This document shows positions 22,001 to 33,800 of a stretch of 64,000 nt of DNA, in pieces (the stretch's first letter is position 1; every line of letters starts with the position of its first letter). Below the pieces are notes generated by a model that saw only the letters and a program-made list of their open reading frames with translations, did not search any database and was not told the origin of the DNA. A program made the position numbers and the translations under genes. This DNA comes from Marasmius tenuissimus (Eukaryota > Basidiomycota > Agaricomycetes > Agaricales > Marasmiaceae): positions 248,001-312,000 of the forward strand of contig JAQOTA010000028.1 of assembly GCA_029532415.1 (NCBI GenBank), written 5' to 3'.

Positions 22001-25000
22001 ATTCCTACCGTTATCGACCGTGCTTGAACATTTCGTCCATTCCTAAGGGCTTTGGAAGGAGGAGTACCTGGAGACTTTTGAATCATTATGACGATCATAT
22101 CATTCGTACCTCCAGGGAAGATTTGAAATGATACTACCTGAGCAAAATTGAGGAACCTCGAAATACTATGAGGTGGTATACTCAGTCAGATTCTATTTGT
22201 TTCTCCTCATGGATCATTATACCGTTCTAAGCTCAAATTTCTAAGCGATTCGACCACAATCGGGCCCCTCTGTAATCTTGCCCGCTATCTCCCAACGGAA
22301 GCTTTTTCTGAAGAACGATCGAAGAATGACATAGAAAATCCCGAAGGACCGTCCCTGCCCAATAACGTCCCAGAATCCGAACTGTGGGTGGAATTCGACG
22401 GTCAACGGACCAGTGAGCCACCACCCTCCACACTGACGTCCCGCAGAGTGGGGAATTCAAGCAAGGATTCGGATTATGGAGCTCTTCGGAGTCCCGCCTT
22501 GCAAGGGTCCAGGCCTCATCACGGACACGAAGTTGTAGCTTGTCAATGCTTCCCCTGAGTCCCGGGCTCAGGAAGCAGGTGAATTCGTCAACCGTATATT
22601 TCGAACCAACGAACCAGCGAACCAGTTACAGCAAACTCAGAGATTACCTGCTTTGACCTGGAAATTTCGATGGGATGCTGGAATCTCGATCCCTAGTTTT
22701 ACTTACTGACATTTCCCCGCAAGAGATTCTCGATCTAAGTACTTCGTTGAAGATCCTCACCGCCTTCATATCTCGGAGTGCCAATATAGTACAACCTCCA
22801 GCCCTCCGCACGCGTGGTTCAGTTCACGTCAGAGTGTGTCTTCGAATGTTCATTTTTTCTTAGTCTTCTCTCAATTCCTACTTTCCTTCTACAAAATCTC
22901 GAAGCTGTACTCCGAGGGCCGAGGACATTAACCTTATGACGCGACGGCAAGACACTCAACCAGCTGACGATGTCGATTATGACTTATCATATGGGAGGAA
23001 GCAGAACACAGGAGAGTAGGGTACGGTTCAGATGTCGAAACTTGTCAATGTCATACTTCACATCAACATCAACAACGAGAGTGTATGATTAAAGCCTTCC
23101 ATCGAGGTACTACTATCGTCGCTAAAGATCGTGCTTTCAATACACACGTATTGACAAGCAAGTAAGTACTAGCTCTGTTTCAGGCTGTCAACCATTCGCT
23201 CATCATAGACTCCGGAACATACCTTTCTAGATCTATGGCTATAATGACACAATGTCCTGCGAAACAAGGCTTAGAGCAAGTACAAGCAAAATAGGAAGTC
23301 TGGGACGGTCTCACCGGTCCCGCGGTGAACTGTACCTTCGACGATCCAGGGCATGTATTGATAGTAGTACGCGCTATTTATGACGTCACGCGTCTCACCA
23401 CGCGTTCACTCGAGAGGGTTCCTCAACCGAGCCAGCTACTGTAGACAGGATCATGATCCATTTGTTGCAGAGAGCGGGATAGCGTGAAAGCGTACAGTAA
23501 CACCTGTTCAGTGCTTTGCCAGTTCCCCGAGTCCTCCCAACCACTAGAATTCGTCCCTGTCTCTCGAATCCGCAGCGCCCCGCCCATCGGAAGTTCAAAC
23601 CCATGAAAGGAAACAAAACCTCGACACGGGCAAATCAGGAACCTCGCAGCGCGCCCCGCAGTCATTATCATCATCATATGCAAACGGCAAGCCTGCAGGA
23701 AGGACGGCGCGGACCAATCCGAAATCAGAGCCTCTTGCATTGAATTTCCGTGATTTCCGATTGGCCGGGTAAGCAACAAAGCGTAATACAGCCGGATTTT
23801 CGTAGACCCGATTTCCCCGCATTTTCCCCCAGGTAATGTACTTAGCTTGGTTGTCTTCGTCATACTTACCATCCGTCGGCTTCCCTTCATGTTCAAAACC
23901 GTGATGGTCATTGGTAGTCACTAGTCATGTCTTGAGCTTCGAAGTTCTATTGGTCAGTCATGTTAGCCTAGGTTTCGAGTCACTGGACAGTAGGAAGTTC
24001 ATTCCACGCACGCATCCGCAGTCTGACTCGAGTCTATATTCAGCAGTCTTCAATCCAATGCATAACCGTACTAGCACGCTCTGTTTCGACATCGCGGGAA
24101 AAAGGCCTGCGGTAGTCAAGCCGAAGTGACGGGCGGTTACGCAGCAGCGCCCACTATCATTCAATGATTTTTTGATAGAAGTCGGCTCGCTCGGGTGGAC
24201 GGTTGGATGGTTGAGAGTTGGTTGGTAAGCTAGCACTGAGAGCTCGGTAACTCGCCGAAGGACGTTTCAAACGCATCAGTATACTCAGTGATTCGTATTC
24301 ATGACTCGATAGGTGCTTACTGTTTACTGTTAAAGCTGTTAAAGGACTCGGATATCGGTACCCTTTCAGTTTGGTTCGAACGGACGGCGGGATGGTTCGT
24401 TTTCTTCCGTTGTGGGACCAAGTTTGCTTCGTTTGTTCCCATGTAACTTGTTATTGCAGCGCTTCAGCGCTCGGTTTCAGACTTAATACTAATAGAAAGC
24501 CTTGTTGTATAAGAAAAAAACCTAGTTTGACTATCCTAGTTCACGTTGCAGCCTGCCGGAGGACGTCTCAAAGACAAAGCCCGACAAGGGAGAGTACCCA
24601 TGGAAACCCCCCACAACACAATTGAAGTCTGAAGAGAATGAAAGGAAACAAAACGACCATGAAACTCCTTGACTGCCCCACGGGGATGGAGGGAGGAAGA
24701 GAAATAATCTTGGTATAACGCGATCGAGAAAGCCGTACCTTAGAAATCCGACTCGGGTGGGAAGAATTTTAGCTTTCAGCTTGAGTACTTGAGTATGAAA
24801 CGACCAACGGAGGCGAAAGCAGAGGTCAAACGAAGTCCAAGGTTTAAGTTTTTGAAGGGCCATCCGAGTCGGAAGCCTTATCACGAAGACACCCTTCATA
24901 GAATGCAAGACAAAGCCCTTGAACGTGGTACAACGGCGGGGTGGCGCACATTCCACATTCCGACTCGGCCTTAAGATTAAGCTTTCGAAGGATCGTCCCT

Positions 25001-25926
25001 GCTTTCAAGACCTCCCACTCCGACTCGGGATCACTAACTAATCCTCGAGGGTGCAAGTCCAGCTGCCTGCCAGCAACACCGAAAAAGATGTGATACATTC
25101 CTCAGAGCTTGAGCTTCAAGTGCATGGGCCGTATGCGTACCCAAGGCAACCAGTGAGTGAAGAAGACCAGCCAGAATAAGAACAATAAAGATCGTTTCGG
25201 ATGCATGGACCAGGACCATGGAGAAACGGAGGAACAAAGCCCGATCGACAAGATTGACTGTGCCGCCGGTAGACAAAACACACAAACAACAGCGAGAAGA
25301 CCTTGAGAGCTAAAAAAAGGTGGTGCTAGGATTCACAGACAAGGGAAAGGAGGGAAGGAATCACGCGTTCAAGTCGTCTGTTGTTCATTTTCAAACTTCA
25401 CACGGGATCACAAGACCAAGGTTTGTTTTTTGTTTCAACGTCAACGTTCATTCCAACGACTAGCTAGTATTCTAGAATCTACCTAACGTAGAGTCTATTC
25501 CGCGTCCTCAGCGCGTGCATCATAAAAAAACTGTGCGTAAAGGGGGGGATCGAATGCGTGAAGGAAAGATAACATAACATGTGCGTCAGAAGAGTCATAT
25601 GCGAAAATCGAATGGGAAGAGAACTAAAACTACATGATGGATTGGTTGAGGGGTTGAGGAATGTACATGATGATGTTGAATTGCAAAGTGCGAAGGAGAG
25701 GAGATTGCCCGAATAAACAAAACATGCCGAGAATGCGAGTGAGAGCCGATACGATGGTAATACAGTGGGAAGTGAATGCTGTCGAGGTCGAGAGAGAGGG
25801 GTATATCAGGTGAGGGTGAAGTGATGAAGGGGGGAAACGCTCAAATGAATAGTGATGAGCGGGTCGGATAGTGATGTGCGTGAAAGGGATTTCCAAATAC
25901 TGCAGCAACGACTTCTCCCCTGCCTT
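16052..25926. other. 9.9 kb gene desert
   Basis: Both strands were read for exon chains. Several open frames of 150-290 codons exist (for example 16232-16711, 17922-18530 and 20124-20984, plus), but they show no domain, random-looking composition and no partner exons or promoter, so I do not call them. The only patterned part I noticed is the CCGASTCGG cluster at 24748-25028. Confidence 0.45.
24748..25028. repeat. four CCG-N3-CGG sites (CCGASTCGG)
   Basis: CCGACTCGG occurs at 24748-24756, 24960-24968 and 25020-25028, and its complement CCGAGTCGG at 24864-24872. A 9-bp near-palindrome four times in 281 bp is not expected by chance. CCG/CGG pairs with short spacers are typical targets of fungal Zn2Cys6 regulators; that role here is inference. 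Confidence 0.5.
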
Positions 25927-26769
25927 CTACCTCTTCTCCTTGGCCAACGCCTCCTTAAATCTCCTCTGCGCGCGGAAAACTCCGAATCGCACAGACAACT
26001 GCATAGCGTGCCACTGTTTCTTCATCGACTGAGACCGAGATTCTCCCGAAGTGGGTGATTGCGGCTCTGGCTCCTGGTTCAGCGAGATCGAATCGGCAAT
26101 GTCCTCCTGGTCGACTTCGTAAGGGTGCACGTGTTCCTCAAACGAAGAACGACCGGTAGTACGCGACAGAAGTCGCTTGGTGAGTTTGTTGCTGACTGGA
26201 CATGATGATGATGGGGATGAGTACGAGGGGAGCTCAGAGTCTGATAGTGAAGTGGCGATTGTTGATGGTGATGATGATGGTGACGAGGATGACGAATTGT
26301 AAGTGTAAGAGGATGATGAGGAAGGGTAGGTGTATGTGGGCGTCGAATACGCCGAGGTGGATGTGTAGGTGTTCCTGCTTCCACTTCTCCTCCTGCTGCT
26401 CCTGTCATCGACCTGGACCTCGTCGTCCCCATCGTTGTACAATGCCTCAAATTCTGCTTCGTCCATTCCCATGCTTCCCATCTCCCAACTGGGCCGAGTC
26501 AATGATGCACCAGAGTTGACGCGTCTGTTGCGCGCCGACGAAGGGGAAGTAGCTGGGAAATGCCTGTAATCTGGATCGTGAAACTCCCCATGATGGTCCT
26601 TGTAGACCCTAGTCTGAGATGATGAAGAAGGTCGAGCGTAGGCCGGGTCCAAGAGACGCGATAGATCGTGTTCGTCGTGATGGCTGCGACGATGGGAGTG
26701 AAAGTTGAGATGGTGGTGTTTGGATGTGGAGGGTTCGCAGTAATAGTACGAGTGTGATGATGAAGACAT
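25927..26769 (-). CDS. Ser/His-rich single-exon hypothetical protein
   Basis: One uninterrupted minus-strand frame encodes 280 residues from an ATG at 26769. The N-terminus, MSSSSHSYYYCEPSTSKHHH, is rich in Ser, Tyr and His. The middle has an acidic patch (DEAEFEALYNDGDDEVQVDD) and long Ser/Thr/Tyr runs. The C-terminus is the most protein-like part, MKKQWHAMQLSVRFGVFRAQRRFKEALAKEKR, a basic amphipathic helix. No signal peptide, membrane segment or catalytic motif is visible. Proteins of this general shape (disordered body with a conserved basic C-terminal helix) recur in Agaricomycetes, but I cannot name a function. A canonical TATA box about 100 bp upstream supports the start and a real transcript. 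Confidence 0.68.
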   Translation of the reverse strand: MSSSSHSYYYCEPSTSKHHHLNFHSHRRSHHDEHDLSRLLDPAYARPSSSSQTRVYKDHHGEFHDPDYRHFPATSPSSARNRRVNSGASLTRPSWEMGSMGMDEAEFEALYNDGDDEVQVDDRSSRRRSGSRNTYTSTSAYSTPTYTYPSSSSSYTYNSSSSSPSSSPSTIATSLSDSELPSYSSPSSSCPVSNKLTKRLLSRTTGRSSFEEHVHPYEVDQEDIADSISLNQEPEPQSPTSGESRSQSMKKQWHAMQLSVRFGVFRAQRRFKEALAKEKR

Positions 26770-26862
26770 TGTCAACGACAACGATGTACGGAAAATTTTG
26801 GGTCGCCTTTGGGGGAGGGCGGTTCAACTAAGGGGAAAGTTGGGCTGAGGTTCACACTTCCT

Positions 26863-26872
26863 TTTATATAAA
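26863..26872 (-). promoter_or_regulatory. TATA box of the Ser/His-rich gene
   Basis: TTTATATAAA, palindromic, about 100 bp upstream of the minus-strand ATG at 26769. Confidence 0.65.
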
Positions 26873-26879
26873 CCGCCCA

Positions 26880-28250
26880 GCCAGCGCTGTCTAAGCTCTG
26901 AGCCGACTCCATTTCGCCGGTCCGTCCGTACAGGCATACATTGCGTAATCAAAATCGTCGATTCGCTAGATCCAGATCCGACCATTCCGGTTACTCGTGG
27001 CTCGGCTCGTACCGAACCGAGCTGACGAACCGCACTGGTTTACTTTTCTCCCCTCCCTGCGCTCACACATTTTCTGCTTGGAACACTCTACCTTTCCGGG
27101 CCTACCGCCTACAAAGCAACGTTGTTTCTCGAATCCTCGAGGTTTTGTCATGCAATCTTATCACTAATACTGATATCACTAAGCTCGTTCTTTCCAATCT
27201 CTTCTCAATCCATCCGCACACGCCGCATCCTGCACTCCTGTCTTCAAGCTCTTTTTCTTTCTTCCTCTTTGAGCCCCTTGTCTCGTCCTCCCGTGCTCGA
27301 TCTAACCATTTTGATCATCTCTAAATCGCACATGCGTACAAGCTTTCATGCCCTTTGTTGAACATTAATATTCATGCTCAGCTTCTGATGCATCATATCT
27401 TCCGAAGCACCTAGTGATGCATGACGCGGGCGATTCGAGGCCTCGTTGATCCTCATGTTCGGGAACGTGGTTGTTTTCTATAGAATGCATGTATTAATAC
27501 TCAACTGAGACTCGTTCCTGTTATCACCTGCACGGTACACGCTGTTCTTCCCTTTCAACTTTCTATATTCACTTCACCAGCCACTCCCGGCCGGGGTTTC
27601 GTTTCTTCTTCTTTCAGTCGTTGACGCACTGTTTCGTTCGATCCAAACTTCCTCCCTCCATCGACGATCCAACCTGTAAACTCCGTCGACGTCGATCAAG
27701 CTACTCCTGCTGCCAGTGTGCCAACACCCGGTTATTCCGGATTCTTGCATCCTCAAACTTGATCAGGGGCTTTTCTTCGTTCTACGTTTGGGTCTACTGT
27801 CGGCGTAGTCTACATCCCTCTGGCTGTTTCATTTGTTCTCCGGGCGCCCTACGTTTCTTCCCTCGTTTTCTTTTTGTTCGCGCGTGTTTGTTTCGAGGTC
27901 TTTTACCTCAGCTCGTGGATCGAGTCTACGCCACAACTCCCTCTCCTCGATTGTGCTGAGACAGGACCCCCGTCTCTCATTTTACTGGTTATTAGTATGA
28001 GATCCTTCGCGTTTCAACCGCACAAACTGTCTCTGTCTGTGTCTCTGTCTCTGTGTCTCATGGAAGATCTAGGGTCTGGACCGCCGCCGCCACCGACACG
28101 GTGATACTCTGTACAGGTAATAAGGGTCGTCGGTCGTCGGTCGTTGGGGGACGGCGATGGAATAAAAATCGTAAATGTAATTATAGTCGTGCTGGCAGCG
28201 TCGTAGGGTTGCTTCGTGTTCAAAGTTGAATCTTAGAATGGGGGGATTAT
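26880..28250. other. pyrimidine-rich non-coding stretch
   Basis: The plus strand is rich in C and T, for example around 27230-27300, with a near-pure CTCTGT tract at about 28028-28060. No coding exon chain is seen. It lies upstream of the minus-strand Ser/His-rich gene and could be an extended promoter or a plus-strand non-coding transcript leader; the sequence does not decide. Confidence 0.4.
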
Positions 28251-30833
28251 ATATAGGACTGTAGTCTACATATAGCGTGAGATACTAAATCTACCAGGGT
28301 CGACCGTGCCCCCGTCTCCGTCGTCGAATTTCAGGAATCAGGAGTCTCTCTTTTTCCTGAATCTCTGTGTACGGCTCCCTACTCCCCTACTGCCGAATTT
28401 GGAGCCGAGAGGGATTATTCCATAATTGTACAACTACCTTCCTTATCTGTGTATGTAAAACTGTTGCCGGAATCTGGAACGAAGAGAACTTGAAGCGGGC
28501 GGGTCGAAATCCCCGTAGCCCGAGAGGTCGTACCATCCCCAACATTCTACCTTTCAAAGTAAACACGGTTCCGGTTTCGACGTTCGCCCTAAGGGTTTTT
28601 TATCTCCAGTGAGCAGCGCGCTAAAAAAAATCAGATCTCTCCACATCTCTTGCCACGTCTCTCTCTTGCTCTCCCTGAACCCTGAGCCCCTTCGCCTGTT
28701 TCCTTGACACGGAGACGGAGGTATTCTTACCTACCCGCCTACATACATACAATGGACAGTGGGGCCGAGAGTTAGGGTCGTAAGTAAGTTGTAACGAGAC
28801 GAGTGGATAGAGGGGAGCCTGAGTCGGGGGTTGGGGGGTAGAGGCTCCTTTTTTATTCAGGAGGCTGCCATCCAAGTTCCAACCAACTACTGGGTCTCAA
28901 AATTTTTTTGGCAAATGCATTGAGTCGGGATTCGCAGGTATGTACTGTATAATGCATGGAGATACATTTGCGTCCCCAGATTGTGGACGTGGCTGGTGGA
29001 TCTAAATCCTAGTCAGGGCTGACGGTGTCAGGGTTCGTTACTACAGTAGGTGTCGTTATCTGAGTGCGGGACGAACTTCGGGGGTGTATCTCGTAAGTCT
29101 TAACAGCAAAACAGTAATCAAGGCTTGGACTTCGGAGCGAACTGGCGGTTGTATTTCTGAGGAGGGACGATTTTCTTGGGAATTCGGAAGAGTGGCCCGG
29201 GAGTACTTGGTAGTCAGTACTTGATTATAGTAATTCAAACCTTGAGCAGTCCCGGTCATGATAACAGTGAGACTCGAGCCGGGCCCCGAACTCACCTCAT
29301 CCGAGTCGTTCTTGTACAGTAAGGATTTCTAATGCCTTCCTACTAGTAACGTTTTCGGTATTTGAAAATGCGTCCAAGCGAAGTCGGGGTCACGTCGGGT
29401 CGGGGACAGTCGGATTTAGATCTCTCTCAACGGCGTGCAATACGTGAATACCGTGAACAAGTCCAAGCTGCTCCCATATTATACAGGCCTCCTGTTGGGC
29501 ACTCAACGTTCAGTCTACGCGTCGAAGATGGAACGAATTCGCGGAAGAATCGGTTCGGGCGAACTACTCCATATAGGCCCCTCGCGTGAACGAGTTGCCA
29601 TTTATAGTAAGCAAACGGGCCGAACTTTTCCCGGCTCAGTCAGGTTGCCGAATCACGAGGACGCGTTTTCTTCCACTGCCAGACTTGATCGACCTTCGCC
29701 GGGAATTTGGACGGGATTCAACTTGGAGACTTTCGGGTCGGTGGGATGGATGGATGAATTGGATACTGGAGTTCGATGGGACCGATGGGATGGATCATCG
29801 AACTGATTTGGGTGACGGAGTTCGTCGGATGATGGACATTGGAGGAAGCGCTTGGGTTATGGATACTCGGACTGGAGGTTGGATAAAGTGGCTAGTGAAG
29901 GTGGAGGTCTGACGTCTATGTGGATTCGCTGTGGATAGAATGGGAATGGGATAAACTGTTCAGCATCTCAGCACGTTCCGGTGAGTCTTGACCACCTTTC
30001 ATCAACAACAGCACCCACCATCGAGCGTTGACAGGCTACAGCAATGATCGAACTGGTTCGAGAATCGACTTTCCACGTTCGACAGTTGTTAACATGTATA
30101 CGTCCTCCACCATCTCCATCATCCCTCGGGTTCACGATCTGAGCAGCGTCTAGAGGCCCAGGGCAGAGTTCACATCGGTTATCAACCACAACGTTCACTC
30201 TTCAGCGTGCAACACTCAACCCCAGGCCCTCCCCGTATAAATTGAATACCCAGTCTTTGAATCAGAATGTACAGCGCACAGTTCATCAACGCAAAATTAA
30301 ATCCCGAGCCCTTGGCCTTAGTCCCCGCAATCGAAGTGGATCTGGTCCGCTACCCCATTACATCTCATGACGCCCACAGATGAGCGCATTTCATCTACAG
30401 CGATAGCTTTACAGCCCAAACTCATTCCTCTCCTCGAGGCCTGGCGCCTCGGACCCGAAGAGGGCTCAACACCCGAAGTGTCCCAAGTTGTATCGTTCCC
30501 AGGCAGGTTGATAGCAATTTGTTATCCTACACCTGCACCCGTGACCAGAGTACATCGTGTTGGGAAGACAGAACAAGGCCAACACAGCCGGCAACCCCAC
30601 ACGATGCAGTCGTACATTGAAGGGATCTACACGGCACCAGTGATTTCAGAACCTTTAGAAGGTTTTCCAAAGCCGCTCTATCATTCAACCCGAGCTTGAG
30701 CTATCATCGCCGCTCTCCGTTCTCGAACCTCTAGTTGTTCTATCTTTATTCTTTTCCAGAAGTTTCCCGACTTTGCGGACGGGAAATTCATCCTCACCTT
30801 CCTAGAGTGAGTCGTGTGCGTGTGAATGGGTTT

Positions 30834-30861
30834 AGTGGCGAGTGGCGAGTGGCGAGTGGCG
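30834..30861. repeat. AGTGGCG tandem repeat, four units
   Basis: Four perfect head-to-tail copies of the 7-mer AGTGGCG. Confidence 0.85.
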
Positions 30862-33800
30862 GTCGTACCGTGCCTCACCCCATCCGTTTCTTTCACTCCT
30901 TCCCTTCTTCGCTGTTCTTTCTTTCTTCCGGTTTCCATAATGGGGTTCCTGTACTTGTTCCTCTCCATTCTCGGACATGATATACGGCGTCTATCCTAAA
31001 TCCCTACTGATCATCATCGACTTCAATTTCTCACTGGACTCCGGATAACTTGATTCGAACGCGTACGAGAGAGAATGCCCTAGCGCTCGGTTGATTCACA
31101 ATCCTAAGGGGAGGATTGTTCGTCAACGTTCATCATTGATGTACGTTGGATGATGAACACTAGACTCTGAATGACAGTAGGCGGGCGTACGGGCGAGGGC
31201 GGGGGTTCTGGGGACGGGTTGATATCTATGTCGCTGAATGATTGATTTAAGTTTACCACGGGTCAAAGGGTGCAGGGACGTTGGATTAGGAATCTACATT
31301 GGGATGAAGGGGGGATATCCTCGGAGTTTTTAATCAACGGGTAGGTCCTCGGAAATCGGAGCGGTCCAGAGAGTAGAGCGTCAAGTACGAGTCCTAGGCT
31401 CTTGAGTTTCTAACCTTGTTCTTGATGACTTACGGTTTCCCGCCATGTCTGGTACAGGAAATTCGACCCCTTACATTCCAAGTTCAACTCACGATCACTT
31501 CGGCCTCGGTAGATGAGCAACTCAGCTCGTTTCACTTTGCTCGCCAGGACCTATCGAATTTGTGCACGCAGTCGGTACGTAGGGAAGGACACCAAGATCC
31601 GCGTACGCATACCGCGTCTCATCTTGACTAGTCGGTCGACGTACAGTCTTCTTTTCGAGCAATCTACTTCCTTCATTCCCAGGATTAGTTTATGTCCGTT
31701 CATCTCAGAACTCACCGGCGGAGAGTTTTCCGTCGATCCGATATCTTTTCTTCCTTCCCCTTTCCCCCCCTGGGCCTGGGCCTTATTTGACTGACAGACT
31801 TCGATGTCATCATACCTGTAAACCGTAAAACGGGGTTGGGATGGGATGATCGTTAATCGTGAGACTCGAATTGAGATCGTTGGATGCCCCTCACTCGCGA
31901 AGAAGCAGAGTTGTGGGCTCATCTGGAGAGTCTGGGCCACTGGGCGTTTGATTGGGCGTCAGAGTTGAATCGGGCTTTTCCGAAATGAGTGAAGGTCTCA
32001 GATACGCTGAAGAGGCACTCTCAAACTAGAAACCCCACCCCCCACTCTGGGGGATACGCTAAATTTCTCTTGGTATGAGTTCCGATGGGAGTATACGTTT
32101 CGAGCTGGTCCATTTCGGCAATCAAATTTATTAGACACTCAGTTGATCGAACAATGCCGTACCCGTGTCGACCGGTTTGTGGGTGGAGGGTCTTACTGAG
32201 TTGTGGAGTCGAACTTTCCGTGCGCAACTCTTGGTGTTTTTGCTGCTCTTTAGCATTAAAATTTGCTGTTCCCAACGAGTCGGGTATGCCGGAGTTGATG
32301 CTGTGGTTGCAGTTAAAGCTGCAGTTGCTACTAACGACATGAACATGCTTGTTGATAGCCGTGCTATTATTACCATTACTGTTGGGCTACAGCCTTCCAG
32401 TGTCCCACGCAGTAGACAGTACGCAGTAAGGTCCTAAACAGCATTGCATCATAGCAGCATCTCAAAGCTGTCTCTGAAGCAATTAAGAATGCTCTTCCAG
32501 GATTGCAAAACACGCTGCGAGGCTGGTTCGGCATTCGAGCTGAACCCCTTCAGCTCATCGAGTCCGACAAAAGCCCGTAATATCATGTTAGCCTTCCGGT
32601 GGGGCCCCTTTTATTGAATTCTCTAACGTATTCCGCCCATCCATTCCGTGAGGTTTTGCCGTCGAAGAATTTGAGAATTCAAGTGCTACACGGTTGAAAG
32701 ACGTGATAGGAGGGAGGGAGGAAGTGTTGAACGTTCTGAACGTCATCTCCTGGCGCCACTATCAGAACTTTCTACGAGCCTCATGGTTCATAAGCCTCGT
32801 AACATAAGTTTCCTGGGGGTTCTATTTCACTTCCCAGGCCTGACCAAGCAGCTTGCACTCGGAGCGTTTTTTGAGGACGCTGCCAGCGGGAGTCTACAAA
32901 CATCTAGTATAAACGTTTGGCGTTTGACGAGCTTGGTTCAAAATGTTTTAATTTCATTCAAAGCTTGATGCACATGCATCATGAGTCTAATCAGCGCGAA
33001 TATACAAGTTTGGAGCATATGTGCGAAACATGTGTATATCGTGGTGGCTCATATGGCGGGAATTTGGTAGACACAAGGCGTGAGTCAATGATCTGGATGA
33101 TACAGTGGGAGCGTCTGATTCGATTCCAAGCATGGTAATATTGACGTCGAGCATGGAAAACGGGTACGCTGTCGGTCGGACTTACAATCCGTCATACACT
33201 GAAGATTCCAGCTGTCGAGCAGCGGCACGGTACGTTCTTCGAGTTTAAGTGCTTGAAAGCTTCAGTTATGAGCCTATCCCATTTGTAGACGGTGGCCCCC
33301 GGGAATATCGCATCGTCCGAAAGGTCTTCTTGTGTATCGAATCAGCGTCAAACACGACGGCATGTGGACTCGAGTCTTGAATCCTAGTAACTGCTTAAAT
33401 GTTCCCTCGTTCAAAGCTTTGGAGTTGTCTTGTGTATACCGACTTAGAGAACCTCAGTCAAGTCAGTTCACCAAGTCATCTGACTGAGTGGTGACGGGCA
33501 TCTAGCAGGTTACCGGATAAAACCAAATCACAACTTTGGTCGACGTCTCCGAGGATAACTACTGGAAACTGGGGTTCGATATTTGATGTTAATCTTCTCG
33601 GATTAGAACTCGTGGCTGGCGAGGTCCTCGTTCGCGAGTATGACGCCCAAACGGAACTCACCTTCGTCATCAGCAAAACCAGACTTTGATTGCCGGATTT
33701 TGCCGGGTTTTTGAGGGTTTTTGATGGTCCCAGCCAAAATTTTGGACACCGTTGGCGCCATCTACCACGAACGGCTAGGTAATATTTGGCTTTTATATTT

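Noticed and set aside
29586..29912. Trp/Gly/Asp-rich frame resembling repeated WDG units
   Set aside because: The pattern comes from a GATGGATGG-type simple repeat in the DNA, not from a protein repeat such as WD40.
32131..32376. Minus-strand frame with a signal-peptide-like start
   Set aside because: It starts with ATG and is hydrophobic, but no TATA, no conserved mature domain and no splice continuation were found.
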